Origin: an uncultured Bacteroidota bacterium
GTDB lineage: Bacteria; Bacteroidota; Bacteroidia; Chitinophagales; Chitinophagaceae
Length of the DNA: 5,389 nt
Assembly: GCA_903905685.1 (NCBI GenBank)
Contig: CAIVHI010000180.1
Span: forward strand, 1 to 5,389
Direction: 5' to 3'
This document shows positions 1 through 4,209 of this stretch, piece after piece. The position numbers and the translations under genes are program-made. Positions within the stretch are counted from its first letter, which is position 1; every line of letters starts with the position of its first letter. The notes under the pieces were generated by a model. It ran no database searches. It saw nothing but the letters and a program-made list of their open reading frames with translations, and was not told the DNA's origin.

Positions 1-306
1 AAGTGGATCAACAACCGCCAAATTGAAGCTGCACGTCAGGCGCTTACGCGGCACATGAAACGCGAAGGTAAAGTTTGGATACGCATATTTCCCGACAAGC
101 CCATCACCCGCAAGCCTGCTGAAGTGCGTATGGGTAAGGGTAAAGGTAACTTGGAATTCTGGGCTGCCGTTGTGAGGCCGGGATTGATGTTGTTCGAAAT
201 TGAAGGCGTTCCGTTGGCCGTTGCCCAGGAAGCGTTTGAGCTCGCTTCTCAGAAATTGCCCATCAAAACCAAGTTTGTGGTCCGTCATGACTACGCCGGT
301 GCATAA
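1..306 (+). CDS. rplP: Large-subunit ribosomal protein L16 (uL16), 3' part
   Basis: The reading frame is open from base 1 and ends at TAA 304-306, giving the last 101 residues of L16; roughly the first 40 lie outside the window. It opens with WINNRQIEAAR and continues through MKREGKVWIRIFPDKP and the family hallmark RMGKGKG (fragment residues 43-49), then a long C-terminal half ending KFVVRHDYAGA. L16 sits in the 50S subunit near the A-site tRNA elbow and the peptidyl-transferase region and is a late assembly protein. An ATG at 55 is internal, because homology runs through it to the window edge. Upstream one would expect rpsC, as in the standard S10 operon. The assignment is secure; only the true start is unseen. 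Confidence 0.98.
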   Translation, partial: KWINNRQIEAARQALTRHMKREGKVWIRIFPDKPITRKPAEVRMGKGKGNLEFWAAVVRPGLMLFEIEGVPLAVAQEAFELASQKLPIKTKFVVRHDYAGA

Positions 307-358
307 GGTGCCTGGTTTGGTAGGGGCAGAAAAGTAGAAAAAGATTGTAAAAGTTAGA

Positions 359-389
359 TGCCGCGAGGCGGACGAAACGTCGGGCGGCA
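359..389 (+). other. GC-rich hairpin in the rplP-rpmC gap
   Basis: In the 98-nt gap, TGCCGC (359-364) can pair with GCGGCA (384-389). Inside, GACG (371-374) pairs with CGTC (378-381) around an AAA loop, separated from the outer stem by a 6-nt and a 2-nt internal loop. No T-run follows, so it is not a classical terminator. It could be an mRNA processing or translational control element, or of no consequence. The rest of the gap (307-358 and 390-404) is purine-rich and unremarkable. Confidence 0.4.
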
Positions 390-404
390 CAAAAGTCAAA
401 TAAA

Positions 405-617
405 ATGGCAAGCAGGAAAAATATCAAGGCAGACGACTATAGGTCGTTGGATACCGAAGCCCTCGTTGCGCGTATTGCGGAAGAAGAGATGCGCCTGAAG
501 AGGACCAAGTTCAGCCATGCGGTGAATCCCATCGAGAATCCTCTCGTAATTAGGGAGCAACGCCGTCAGCTGGCTCGATTGAAAACCGAGAAGCGCAAAA
601 GGGAAATAGGATTTTAA
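405..617 (+). CDS. rpmC: Large-subunit ribosomal protein L29 (uL29)
   Basis: This 70-residue protein matches the short, two-helix L29 family (usually 60-75 residues). The first helix (about residues 13-36) is acidic to amphipathic, with LDTEALVARIAEEEMRLKR. The turn contains NPIENP, and the second helix holds REQRRQLARLKTEKRKRE, the conserved C-terminal basic region. L29 binds 23S rRNA near the polypeptide exit tunnel, where it helps dock trigger factor and SRP. The ATG at 405 follows an A-rich leader (TCAAATAAA) and has no Shine-Dalgarno sequence. It follows rplP after a 98-nt gap and precedes rpsQ by 9 nt, the usual S10-operon order. Start and identity are both well supported. Confidence 0.96.
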   Translation: MASRKNIKADDYRSLDTEALVARIAEEEMRLKRTKFSHAVNPIENPLVIREQRRQLARLKTEKRKREIGF

Positions 618-626
618 CAAATTAAG

Positions 627-896
627 ATGTCGACTATGACTACCGAAAGAAAAAGCAGGAAAACCCGTATCGGGATTGTGAGCAGCGACAAGATGATGAA
701 GACCATCACCGTCAATGTGGAACGTAAAATCAAGCACCCGATTTACGGCAAGTTCCTTAAAAAGACGACGAGTTTTCATGCTCATGACGAGGACAATACT
801 GCCGGTATAGGCGATGTTGTAAAGATCATGGAAACCCGCCCGATGAGCAAAACAAAGCGCTGGCGCCTTGTAGAAATTATTGAAAAAGCTAAGTAA
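627..896 (+). CDS. rpsQ: Small-subunit ribosomal protein S17 (uS17)
   Basis: The product is 89 residues, typical of bacterial S17 (80-90). It shows the OB-fold pattern RIGIVSSDKMMKTITV (residues 14-29), then KHPIYGKFLKKTTSFHAHDE (residues 36-55). The C-terminal signature GDVVKIMETRPMSKTKRWRL follows at residues 62-81. S17 is a primary binder of the 16S rRNA 5' domain and helps early 30S assembly. It starts 9 nt after rpmC and ends 9 nt before rplN, indicating one transcript. A second ATG at 636 would give a protein three residues shorter. I chose 627 because AAG directly precedes it, as at rplN and rplR, but the choice is not certain. One oddity is Met24 in DKMMKT, where an acidic or polar residue is commoner. 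Confidence 0.96.
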   Translation: MSTMTTERKSRKTRIGIVSSDKMMKTITVNVERKIKHPIYGKFLKKTTSFHAHDEDNTAGIGDVVKIMETRPMSKTKRWRLVEIIEKAK

Positions 897-905
897 CATT
901 TTAAG

Positions 906-1274
906 ATGATACAACAAGAATCCCGGCTTAACGTAGCCGACAACAGTGGTGCGAAGGAAGTACTTTGCATCCGCGTGTTGGGAAATTCAGGACAGGACTA
1001 TGCAGGTATCGGCGATAAAATCGTCGTAACGGTTAAGGATGCGCTCCCCGGTGGTGGTGTGAAGAAAGGTACCGTTTCGAAAGCCGTAATCGTCCGCACC
1101 AAAAAGCAACTTCGTCGCAAGGATGGTTCATACATCGCGTTCGACGATAATGCGGTGGTACTTTTGAACAATTCCGACGAACCCCGCGGTACACGTATTT
1201 TCGGCCCCGTGGCCAGGGAATTGCGCGACAAAGGATACATGAAAATTGTTTCACTCGCCCCCGAAGTATTGTAA
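906..1274 (+). CDS. rplN: Large-subunit ribosomal protein L14 (uL14)
   Basis: At 122 residues this is exactly the standard bacterial L14 length. Near-invariant segments are present: MIQQESRLNVADNSGAKEVL at the start, VKKGTVSKAVIVRTKK in the middle, and the C-terminal stretch TRIFGPVARELRDKGYMKI with SLAPEVL at the end. L14 lies on the 50S face, contributes to intersubunit contacts with the 30S and contacts L19. It starts 9 nt after rpsQ without a Shine-Dalgarno sequence. The loop at residues 26-34 reads GNSGQDYAG, where most bacteria have two basic residues just before the Tyr (see findings). Downstream lies a 65-nt gap containing a promoter-like box, so rplN may be the last gene before an internal transcription start. 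Confidence 0.98.
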   Translation: MIQQESRLNVADNSGAKEVLCIRVLGNSGQDYAGIGDKIVVTVKDALPGGGVKKGTVSKAVIVRTKKQLRRKDGSYIAFDDNAVVLLNNSDEPRGTRIFGPVARELRDKGYMKIVSLAPEVL

Positions 1275-1283
1275 TAATTGTTG

Positions 1284-1291
1284 TACCTTTG
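1284..1291 (+). promoter_or_regulatory. Bacteroidota-type -7 promoter box upstream of rplX
   Basis: TACCTTTG at 1284-1291 fits the TAnnTTTG -7 consensus of the Bacteroidota housekeeping sigma factor perfectly, and it lies in the 65-nt rplN-rplX gap rather than in coding sequence. Transcription would begin a few bases downstream, around 1295-1300, leaving a leader of about 40 nt before the rplX GTG. I see no good TTTG -33 element at the expected distance of about 20 nt upstream. It is therefore a candidate internal promoter supported by one element only. A 10-bp palindrome GTTTTAAAAC (1298-1307) lies just downstream. Confidence 0.5.
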
Positions 1292-1339
1292 CAGCCCGTT
1301 TTAAAACAAGGTGCTTAGGCAACTTAAACAATAAGTATT

Positions 1340-1678
1340 GTGAAAAAGAGATTTCAACCGAAGTTCAACATCAAGAAGGGTGACAACGTCGTGGTAATAT
1401 CCGGCGATGACAGGGACAGGTCTGCTCCGAAAGTAGTCCTTGCCGTGAACCCAACTGAGGGGCGCATTCTTGTGGAAGGCGTCAATATGGTGACCAAACA
1501 CCTCAAGCCGAATGCACAGAACCCCCAAGGTGGCATTGTGAAGGAAGAGGCATTTATCAATATCTCCAACGTCATGTTGTGGGATGCCAAGACAAAGAGT
1601 CCTGCACGTGTCCGCCGTGAACGTACAGAGACCGGTTTTGTAAGGATTTCTAAAAAATCAGGGGAGGTTATAAAATAA
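1340..1678 (+). CDS. rplX: Large-subunit ribosomal protein L24 (uL24)
   Basis: The product is 112 residues, slightly longer than the usual 100-107. A short basic N-terminal tail (KKRFQPKF) precedes the KOW-domain start IKKGDNVVVISG (residues 11-22). Family landmarks follow: ILVEGVNMVTKHLKPNAQNP (about residues 43-62), then QGGIVKEEAFINISNVML, and a C-terminal SKKSGEVIK. L24 is one of the two initiators of 50S assembly and sits near the exit tunnel. The start is GTG: an in-frame stop at 1325-1327 leaves no ATG upstream, and starting further in would remove the KOW strand. The core turn at residues 22-32 lacks the usual KGKxGKV glycines (see findings). Its stop codon shares one base with the rplE start. 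Confidence 0.95.
   Translation: MKKRFQPKFNIKKGDNVVVISGDDRDRSAPKVVLAVNPTEGRILVEGVNMVTKHLKPNAQNPQGGIVKEEAFINISNVMLWDAKTKSPARVRRERTETGFVRISKKSGEVIK
1661..1667 (+). promoter_or_regulatory. rplE: Possible Shine-Dalgarno sequence for rplE
   Basis: GGGGAGG at the end of rplX lies 10 nt before the rplE ATG at 1678. It is the only Shine-Dalgarno-like match before a start in the window. It also encodes Ser-Gly-Glu of the conserved L24 C-terminus, so the match may be coincidental. With the one-base stop/start overlap, termination-reinitiation could suffice for rplE. Confidence 0.3.
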
Positions 1679-2256
1679 TGTCAACGACTACATATATCCC
1701 GCGTTTACACGTGAAGTATAGGAGCGAAGTAGTTCCTACGCTCATGAAGAAGTTTGGGTACAAGACTGTCATGCAGTGTCCTAAACTGGTCAAGATTTGC
1801 CTAAACCAAGGCGTTAAGGGCTCAACGTCCGATAAGAAATTGATCGATGAGGCTGTTAAGGAAATGACCACCATCAGCGGTCAGCAGGCGGTTTCGACGA
1901 TGTCTAAAAAGGACATTTCCAATTTCAAGCTTCGTAAGAACATGCCTATCGGTTGTCGCGTTACCCTGCGCAACGTGCGTATGTACGAATTTTTGGATAG
2001 GTTCATCTCCGTTTCTTTGCCCCGCGTCCGCGATTTCAAAGGTATCGGCGAGAAGTCTTTCGACGGTCGTGGCAACTACACGCTTGGCGTTAACGAACAA
2101 ATCATTTTCCCTGAAATCAATATCGACAAGATATCGAGGATCAGCGGTATGGATATAACGTTTGTGACCACTGCCCGTACGAACGAGGAAGCTTACGAAT
2201 TGTTGAAAGAGCTCGGAATGCCGTTTGTGAACATGACTAAAACCGGCGGAAACTAA
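1678..2256 (+). CDS. rplE: Large-subunit ribosomal protein L5 (uL5)
   Basis: This 192-residue protein is a little longer than typical bacterial L5 (179-187), with extra residues at both ends (MSTTTYIPRLH and the tail NMTKTGGN). Hallmarks are KLVKICLNQGV (residues 36-46), SGQQAVSTMSKKDISNFKLR (67-86), MPIGCRVTLRNVRMYEFLDR (89-108), DFKG (119-122) and FDGRGNYTLGVNEQIIFPEI (128-147). L5 binds 5S rRNA with L18 in the central protuberance and contacts P-site tRNA and S13 across the subunit bridge. ATG at 1678 overlaps the rplX stop by one base (TAATG), implying translational coupling. In E. coli the S8 feedback site lies near the rplE start; I do not recognise an equivalent here. Confidence 0.97.
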   Translation: MSTTTYIPRLHVKYRSEVVPTLMKKFGYKTVMQCPKLVKICLNQGVKGSTSDKKLIDEAVKEMTTISGQQAVSTMSKKDISNFKLRKNMPIGCRVTLRNVRMYEFLDRFISVSLPRVRDFKGIGEKSFDGRGNYTLGVNEQIIFPEINIDKISRISGMDITFVTTARTNEEAYELLKELGMPFVNMTKTGGN

Positions 2257-2299
2257 TCATCAGACCAGGAAGCAATTCCGAATCATACCTTAACAAATT

Positions 2300-2569
2300 A
2301 TGGCTAAAGAATCGATAAAGGCTAGGCAGAGGAAACGCGAGAAGATGGTCGCGAAATATGCCGCTAAACGTGCAGCACTTAAAGCAGCAGGTGATTATGC
2401 CGCGCTGGACCAATTGCCTAGGAACGCGTCTCCTGTGCGTTTGAGGAATCGTTGCCAGCTCACCGGCCGTCCAAGGGGTTATATGCGTCACTTCGGCATT
2501 TGCAGGAACATTTTCCGCGACATGGCGTTGGATGGCAAAATTCCCGGCGTAAGGAAGGCAAGTTGGTAG
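2300..2569 (+). CDS. rpsN: Small-subunit ribosomal protein S14 (uS14), long zinc-independent form
   Basis: The product has 89 residues: the long C-minus type, not the 61-residue zinc type. The two CxxC pairs of the zinc form are absent; only Cys52 and Cys68 remain. The conserved C-terminal block includes RNASPVRLRNRCQLTGRPRG (residues 41-60), YMRHFGICRNIFRDMA (61-76) and the terminal IPGVRKASW. S14 binds the 16S rRNA 3' domain in the 30S head and joins late. The start at 2300 follows a 43-nt gap. Its leader TTAACAAATTA also precedes rpsQ. Half of its 14 arginines use AGG, and it is the only complete gene here ending in TAG. A zinc-independent form suits growth under zinc limitation, but no second S14 copy can be assessed. 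Confidence 0.97.
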   Translation: MAKESIKARQRKREKMVAKYAAKRAALKAAGDYAALDQLPRNASPVRLRNRCQLTGRPRGYMRHFGICRNIFRDMALDGKIPGVRKASW

Positions 2570-2595
2570 TCGCAATGGCGATAGAAGTTTCAAAG

Positions 2596-2610
2596 TCAGT
2601 AACTAACTGA
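2596..2610 (+). other. Small hairpin in the rpsN-rpsH gap
   Basis: TCAGT (2596-2600) pairs with ACTGA (2606-2610) around AACTA in the 70-nt gap. A second, weaker 4-bp stem (TCGC 2570-2573 with GCGA 2578-2581) starts directly after the rpsN stop. Neither is followed by a T-run. Both are weak and may be chance; nothing else is seen in the gap apart from the A/T-rich leader of rpsH. Confidence 0.2.
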
Positions 2611-2639
2611 TACTCGTAACAAAATTTTACTTAATAATA

Positions 2640-3038
2640 ATGGTAACAGATCCAATAGCAGACTTTTTGACGCGCATTCGTAATGCACAGATGGCGCGTC
2701 ACCGTATAGTTGAAATTCCGGCTTCGAATGTCAAGAAGCGTATGACGGAAATACTCTACAATAAGGGATATATCCTCAAATATAAGTTTGAGGAAGACAA
2801 CAAGCAAGGCCTCATCAAGATAGCATTGAAGTATGATATGGCTACCAAGGAGCCGGCAATACGTTCATTAGAGCGTATCAGTCGTCCGGGTTTGCGCCAC
2901 TATGCAAAGCCCGCAGACATCCGTAGGGTTCAAAACGGGCTCGGTATCGCGATTGTGTCTACATCGAAAGGTGTTATGACCGATAAAGAAGCGAAAGCCC
3001 AGAATGTGGGTGGTGAAGTGATGTGTGAAATCTTTTAA
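2640..3038 (+). CDS. rpsH: Small-subunit ribosomal protein S8 (uS8)
   Basis: The product is 132 residues, the standard bacterial S8 length. The N-terminal domain begins TDPIADFLTRIRNAQMARHR (residues 3-22) and EIPASNVKKRMTEIL follows. The C-terminal RNA-binding domain carries the family signature, GLGIAIVSTSKGVMTDKEA (residues 100-118) followed by GGEVMCEIF. S8 binds the central domain of 16S rRNA and organises the 30S platform. In E. coli it also represses spc-operon translation through an rRNA-like mRNA hairpin; whether that applies here is unknown. The ATG at 2640 has the leader TTAATAATA and no Shine-Dalgarno sequence. It is followed 8 nt later by a terminator-like hairpin, which may lower expression of the genes beyond it. 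Confidence 0.98.
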   Translation: MVTDPIADFLTRIRNAQMARHRIVEIPASNVKKRMTEILYNKGYILKYKFEEDNKQGLIKIALKYDMATKEPAIRSLERISRPGLRHYAKPADIRRVQNGLGIAIVSTSKGVMTDKEAKAQNVGGEVMCEIF

Positions 3039-3045
3039 TAACTAC

Positions 3046-3067
3046 AGGCAACTTTGTTGCCTTTTTT
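3046..3067 (+). terminator. Intrinsic terminator-like hairpin after rpsH
   Basis: GGCAAC (3047-3052) pairs perfectly with GTTGCC (3056-3061) across a TTT loop, extended by A3046-T3062, and is followed by an unbroken T-run at 3062-3067. This is the classical form of a Rho-independent terminator, although the stem is short (7 bp) and the loop only 3 nt. It lies 8 nt after the rpsH stop, in the middle of the operon. It may act as a partial terminator (attenuator) because essential genes follow and I find no convincing promoter before rplF. Confidence 0.55.
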
Positions 3068-3074
3068 CGATAAC

Positions 3075-3116
3075 GGCTGACCATATAAGTTCACTATACG
3101 GTAACTGAAAACAGCC
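3075..3116 (+). other. Two-tier stem-loop upstream of rplF
   Basis: GGCTG (3075-3079) pairs with CAGCC (3112-3116). Inside, AGTT plus AC (3088-3091 and 3093-3094, with bulged C3092) pairs with GTAACT (3101-3106) around the loop TATACG. Internal loops of 8 and 5 nt separate the two stems. The element ends 16 nt before the rplF ATG, so as RNA it could influence initiation. A regulatory role is inferred only from position and pairing. Confidence 0.3.
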
Positions 3117-3132
3117 ACTAAACAAAGCAAGA

Positions 3133-3687
3133 ATGTCTCGTATAGGTAAAAAGCCCGTCGAACTTGTTTCGGGCGTAACCATTAAAGTGACTCCGGCCAA
3201 CGAAGTCATTGTGAAGGGTCCCAAAGGGGAACTCAAACAAACAATTGACCGTGATATCAATGTCGCCGTTGAGGGTAATCAAATTTTGGTGGGTCGTCCC
3301 ACAGACCAAATCAGGCACCGCGCCCTTCACGGTTTGTACCGTGCCCTTATCTCCAACATGGTTGTTGGGGTAACTACCGGGTTCAAAAAGGAAATGGAGC
3401 TTGTAGGTGTGGGTTATCGTGCTGCCGTAACCGGCCAAATTATCGATTTGGCGTTAGGTTACTCGCATAACATCATTTTCGAAATGCCCAATGAAATCAA
3501 GGCTTCAGCCATCGCTGAGAAGGGTCAGAATCCACGTATCATATTGGAGTCTATCGACAAGCAATTGTTGGGTCAAGTAGCGGCCAAACTGCGTAGCCTC
3601 CGTAAGCCTGAGCCGTACAAAGGAAAAGGTGTCAAATACTCCGACGAAGTGGTTCGCCGCAAAGCGGGTAAATCTGCAGGCAAGTAA
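3133..3687 (+). CDS. rplF: Large-subunit ribosomal protein L6 (uL6)
   Basis: At 184 residues this fits bacterial L6 (175-185). The duplicated RNA-binding fold is visible. The first repeat starts MSRIGKKPVEL and includes VIVKGPKGEL (residues 25-34). The linker RHRALHGLYRALISNMVVGV (61-80) leads into the second repeat with ELVGVGYRAAV (89-99). The family signature PEPYKGKGVKY lies at 159-169, with the basic end RRKAGKSAGK. L6 binds helix 97 of 23S rRNA near the factor-binding site and supports late 50S assembly. The ATG at 3133 follows an A-rich leader (AAACAAAGCAAGA). The 94-nt gap upstream contains a terminator-like hairpin and a second stem-loop, so its transcription level may differ from that of rpsH. 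Confidence 0.98.
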   Translation: MSRIGKKPVELVSGVTIKVTPANEVIVKGPKGELKQTIDRDINVAVEGNQILVGRPTDQIRHRALHGLYRALISNMVVGVTTGFKKEMELVGVGYRAAVTGQIIDLALGYSHNIIFEMPNEIKASAIAEKGQNPRIILESIDKQLLGQVAAKLRSLRKPEPYKGKGVKYSDEVVRRKAGKSAGK

Positions 3688-3714
3688 GTACTGCGGTGGG
3701 GTAAGTAAGGTTTT

Positions 3715-3728
3715 TAAAAATATTTTTA
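3715..3728 (+). repeat. AT-only perfect palindrome in the rplF-rplR gap
   Basis: TAAAAATATTTTTA is a perfect 14-bp inverted repeat preceded by four more Ts (3711-3714). Its right half, TATTTTTA (3721-3728), matches the TAnnTTTG -7 box at all but the last base, but there is no TTTG element upstream. It may be a weak promoter, a protein site or simply AT-rich spacer. Confidence 0.3.
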
Positions 3729-3744
3729 GTACAATTAAACAACT

Positions 3745-3769
3745 CGGTAGCCGCCTGTTGGCGAGCCCG
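3745..3769 (+). other. GC-rich bulged hairpin upstream of rplR
   Basis: Nine base pairs form from three blocks: CGG (3745-3747) with CCG (3767-3769), GC (3750-3751) with GC (3765-3766), and CGCC (3752-3755) with GGCG (3760-3763). The loop is TGTT, with TA and A bulges. An A-run (3771-3777), not a T-run, follows, so it is not a + strand terminator. It ends 15 nt before the rplR start, leaving the A-rich initiation region single-stranded. Confidence 0.4.
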
Positions 3770-3784
3770 TAAAAAAATAGTAAG

Positions 3785-4144
3785 ATGGCAACAGATCCGA
3801 AAGTCATACGCCGCCAGAAATTGCGTTGGCGGATTAGAAGGAGAGTAACAGGCACTGCTGAGAAGCCGCGCTTGTCGGTTTTCCGTAGCAATAGCGATAT
3901 TTATGTACAACTCATCGACGATGTTGCGGGTTTGACACTGGTCGCCGCAAATACCCGTCAGAAGGATTTGGTTGGAGCTACTGGTACCAAGGTGGAAAAG
4001 TCGATGAACGTTGGTAAGGCTATTGCTCAAAAGGCAACGGCACTCGGTATCACTGCTTGCGTGTTCGATCGTGGCGGGTATCTCTACCACGGACGTGTAA
4101 AGGCGGTTGCAGATGGAGCCCGTGAAGGAGGTTTGAAATTCTAA
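3785..4144 (+). CDS. rplR: Large-subunit ribosomal protein L18 (uL18)
   Basis: The 119-residue product matches L18 (115-122). The basic N-terminal tail (RRQKLRWRIRRRV, residues 9-21) is followed by GTAEKPRLSVFRSNSDIYVQ (23-42) and LIDDVAGLTLVAA. The C-terminal signature is VFDRGGYLYHGRVKAVADGA (93-112) with REGGLKF at the end. L18 binds 5S rRNA and, with L5, attaches it to the 50S central protuberance. The ATG at 3785 follows AAAAAAATAGTAAG, a typical A-rich leader without Shine-Dalgarno. It is set off from rplF by a 97-nt gap holding a palindrome and a hairpin. Arg18-Arg20 use consecutive AGA AGG AGA codons, unlike the CGT/CGC elsewhere in the gene. Confidence 0.97.
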   Translation: MATDPKVIRRQKLRWRIRRRVTGTAEKPRLSVFRSNSDIYVQLIDDVAGLTLVAANTRQKDLVGATGTKVEKSMNVGKAIAQKATALGITACVFDRGGYLYHGRVKAVADGAREGGLKF

Positions 4145-4181
4145 CTGTAACTCGAAACAAGAAACAATAAAAAGAATTTGT

Positions 4182-4195
4182 GCCCTCTCGGGGGC
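4182..4195 (+). other. Short GC hairpin in the rplR-rpsE gap
   Basis: GCCC (4182-4185) pairs with GGGC (4192-4195), with a possible fifth T-G pair (4186/4191) and a 4-nt loop. It lies 14 nt before the rpsE ATG and has no T-run. It falls within the in-frame stretch between the GTG at 4180 and the chosen start. A role in rpsE initiation is possible but unproven. Confidence 0.3.
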
Positions 4196-4209
4196 TTAAT
4201 AATCAAGAC

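Noticed and set aside
396..917. Long open frame of 173 codons on the - strand across rpmC and rpsQ
   Set aside because: It is the antisense of two well-conserved ribosomal genes, and its translation resembles no family I know.
2268..2279. Small inverted repeat GGAA/TTCC in the rplE-rpsN gap
   Set aside because: Only 4 bp with mixed composition and no T-run; expected by chance.
2777..2784. CAAATATA, a TAnnTTTG match on the - strand
   Set aside because: It is inside rpsH coding sequence and overlaps the + strand match; most likely chance, with no antisense gene to serve.
2783..2790. TAAGTTTG, a TAnnTTTG match on the + strand
   Set aside because: It lies inside rpsH, is dictated by the Lys-Phe codons of a conserved strand, and has no -33 element.
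3086..3093. TAAGTTCA as a promoter box for rplF
   Set aside because: It differs from TAnnTTTG at the last two positions, and the nearest TTTG upstream is 29 nt away inside the hairpin.
3632..4090. Open frame of 152 codons on the - strand over rplF-rplR
   Set aside because: It is a shadow of conserved genes, with no recognisable domain or initiation signal.
4180..4209. Longer S5 starting at GTG 4180
   Set aside because: The ten added residues are unlike S5 N-termini, the region contains a GC hairpin, and ATG 4210 gives the standard 172-residue protein.
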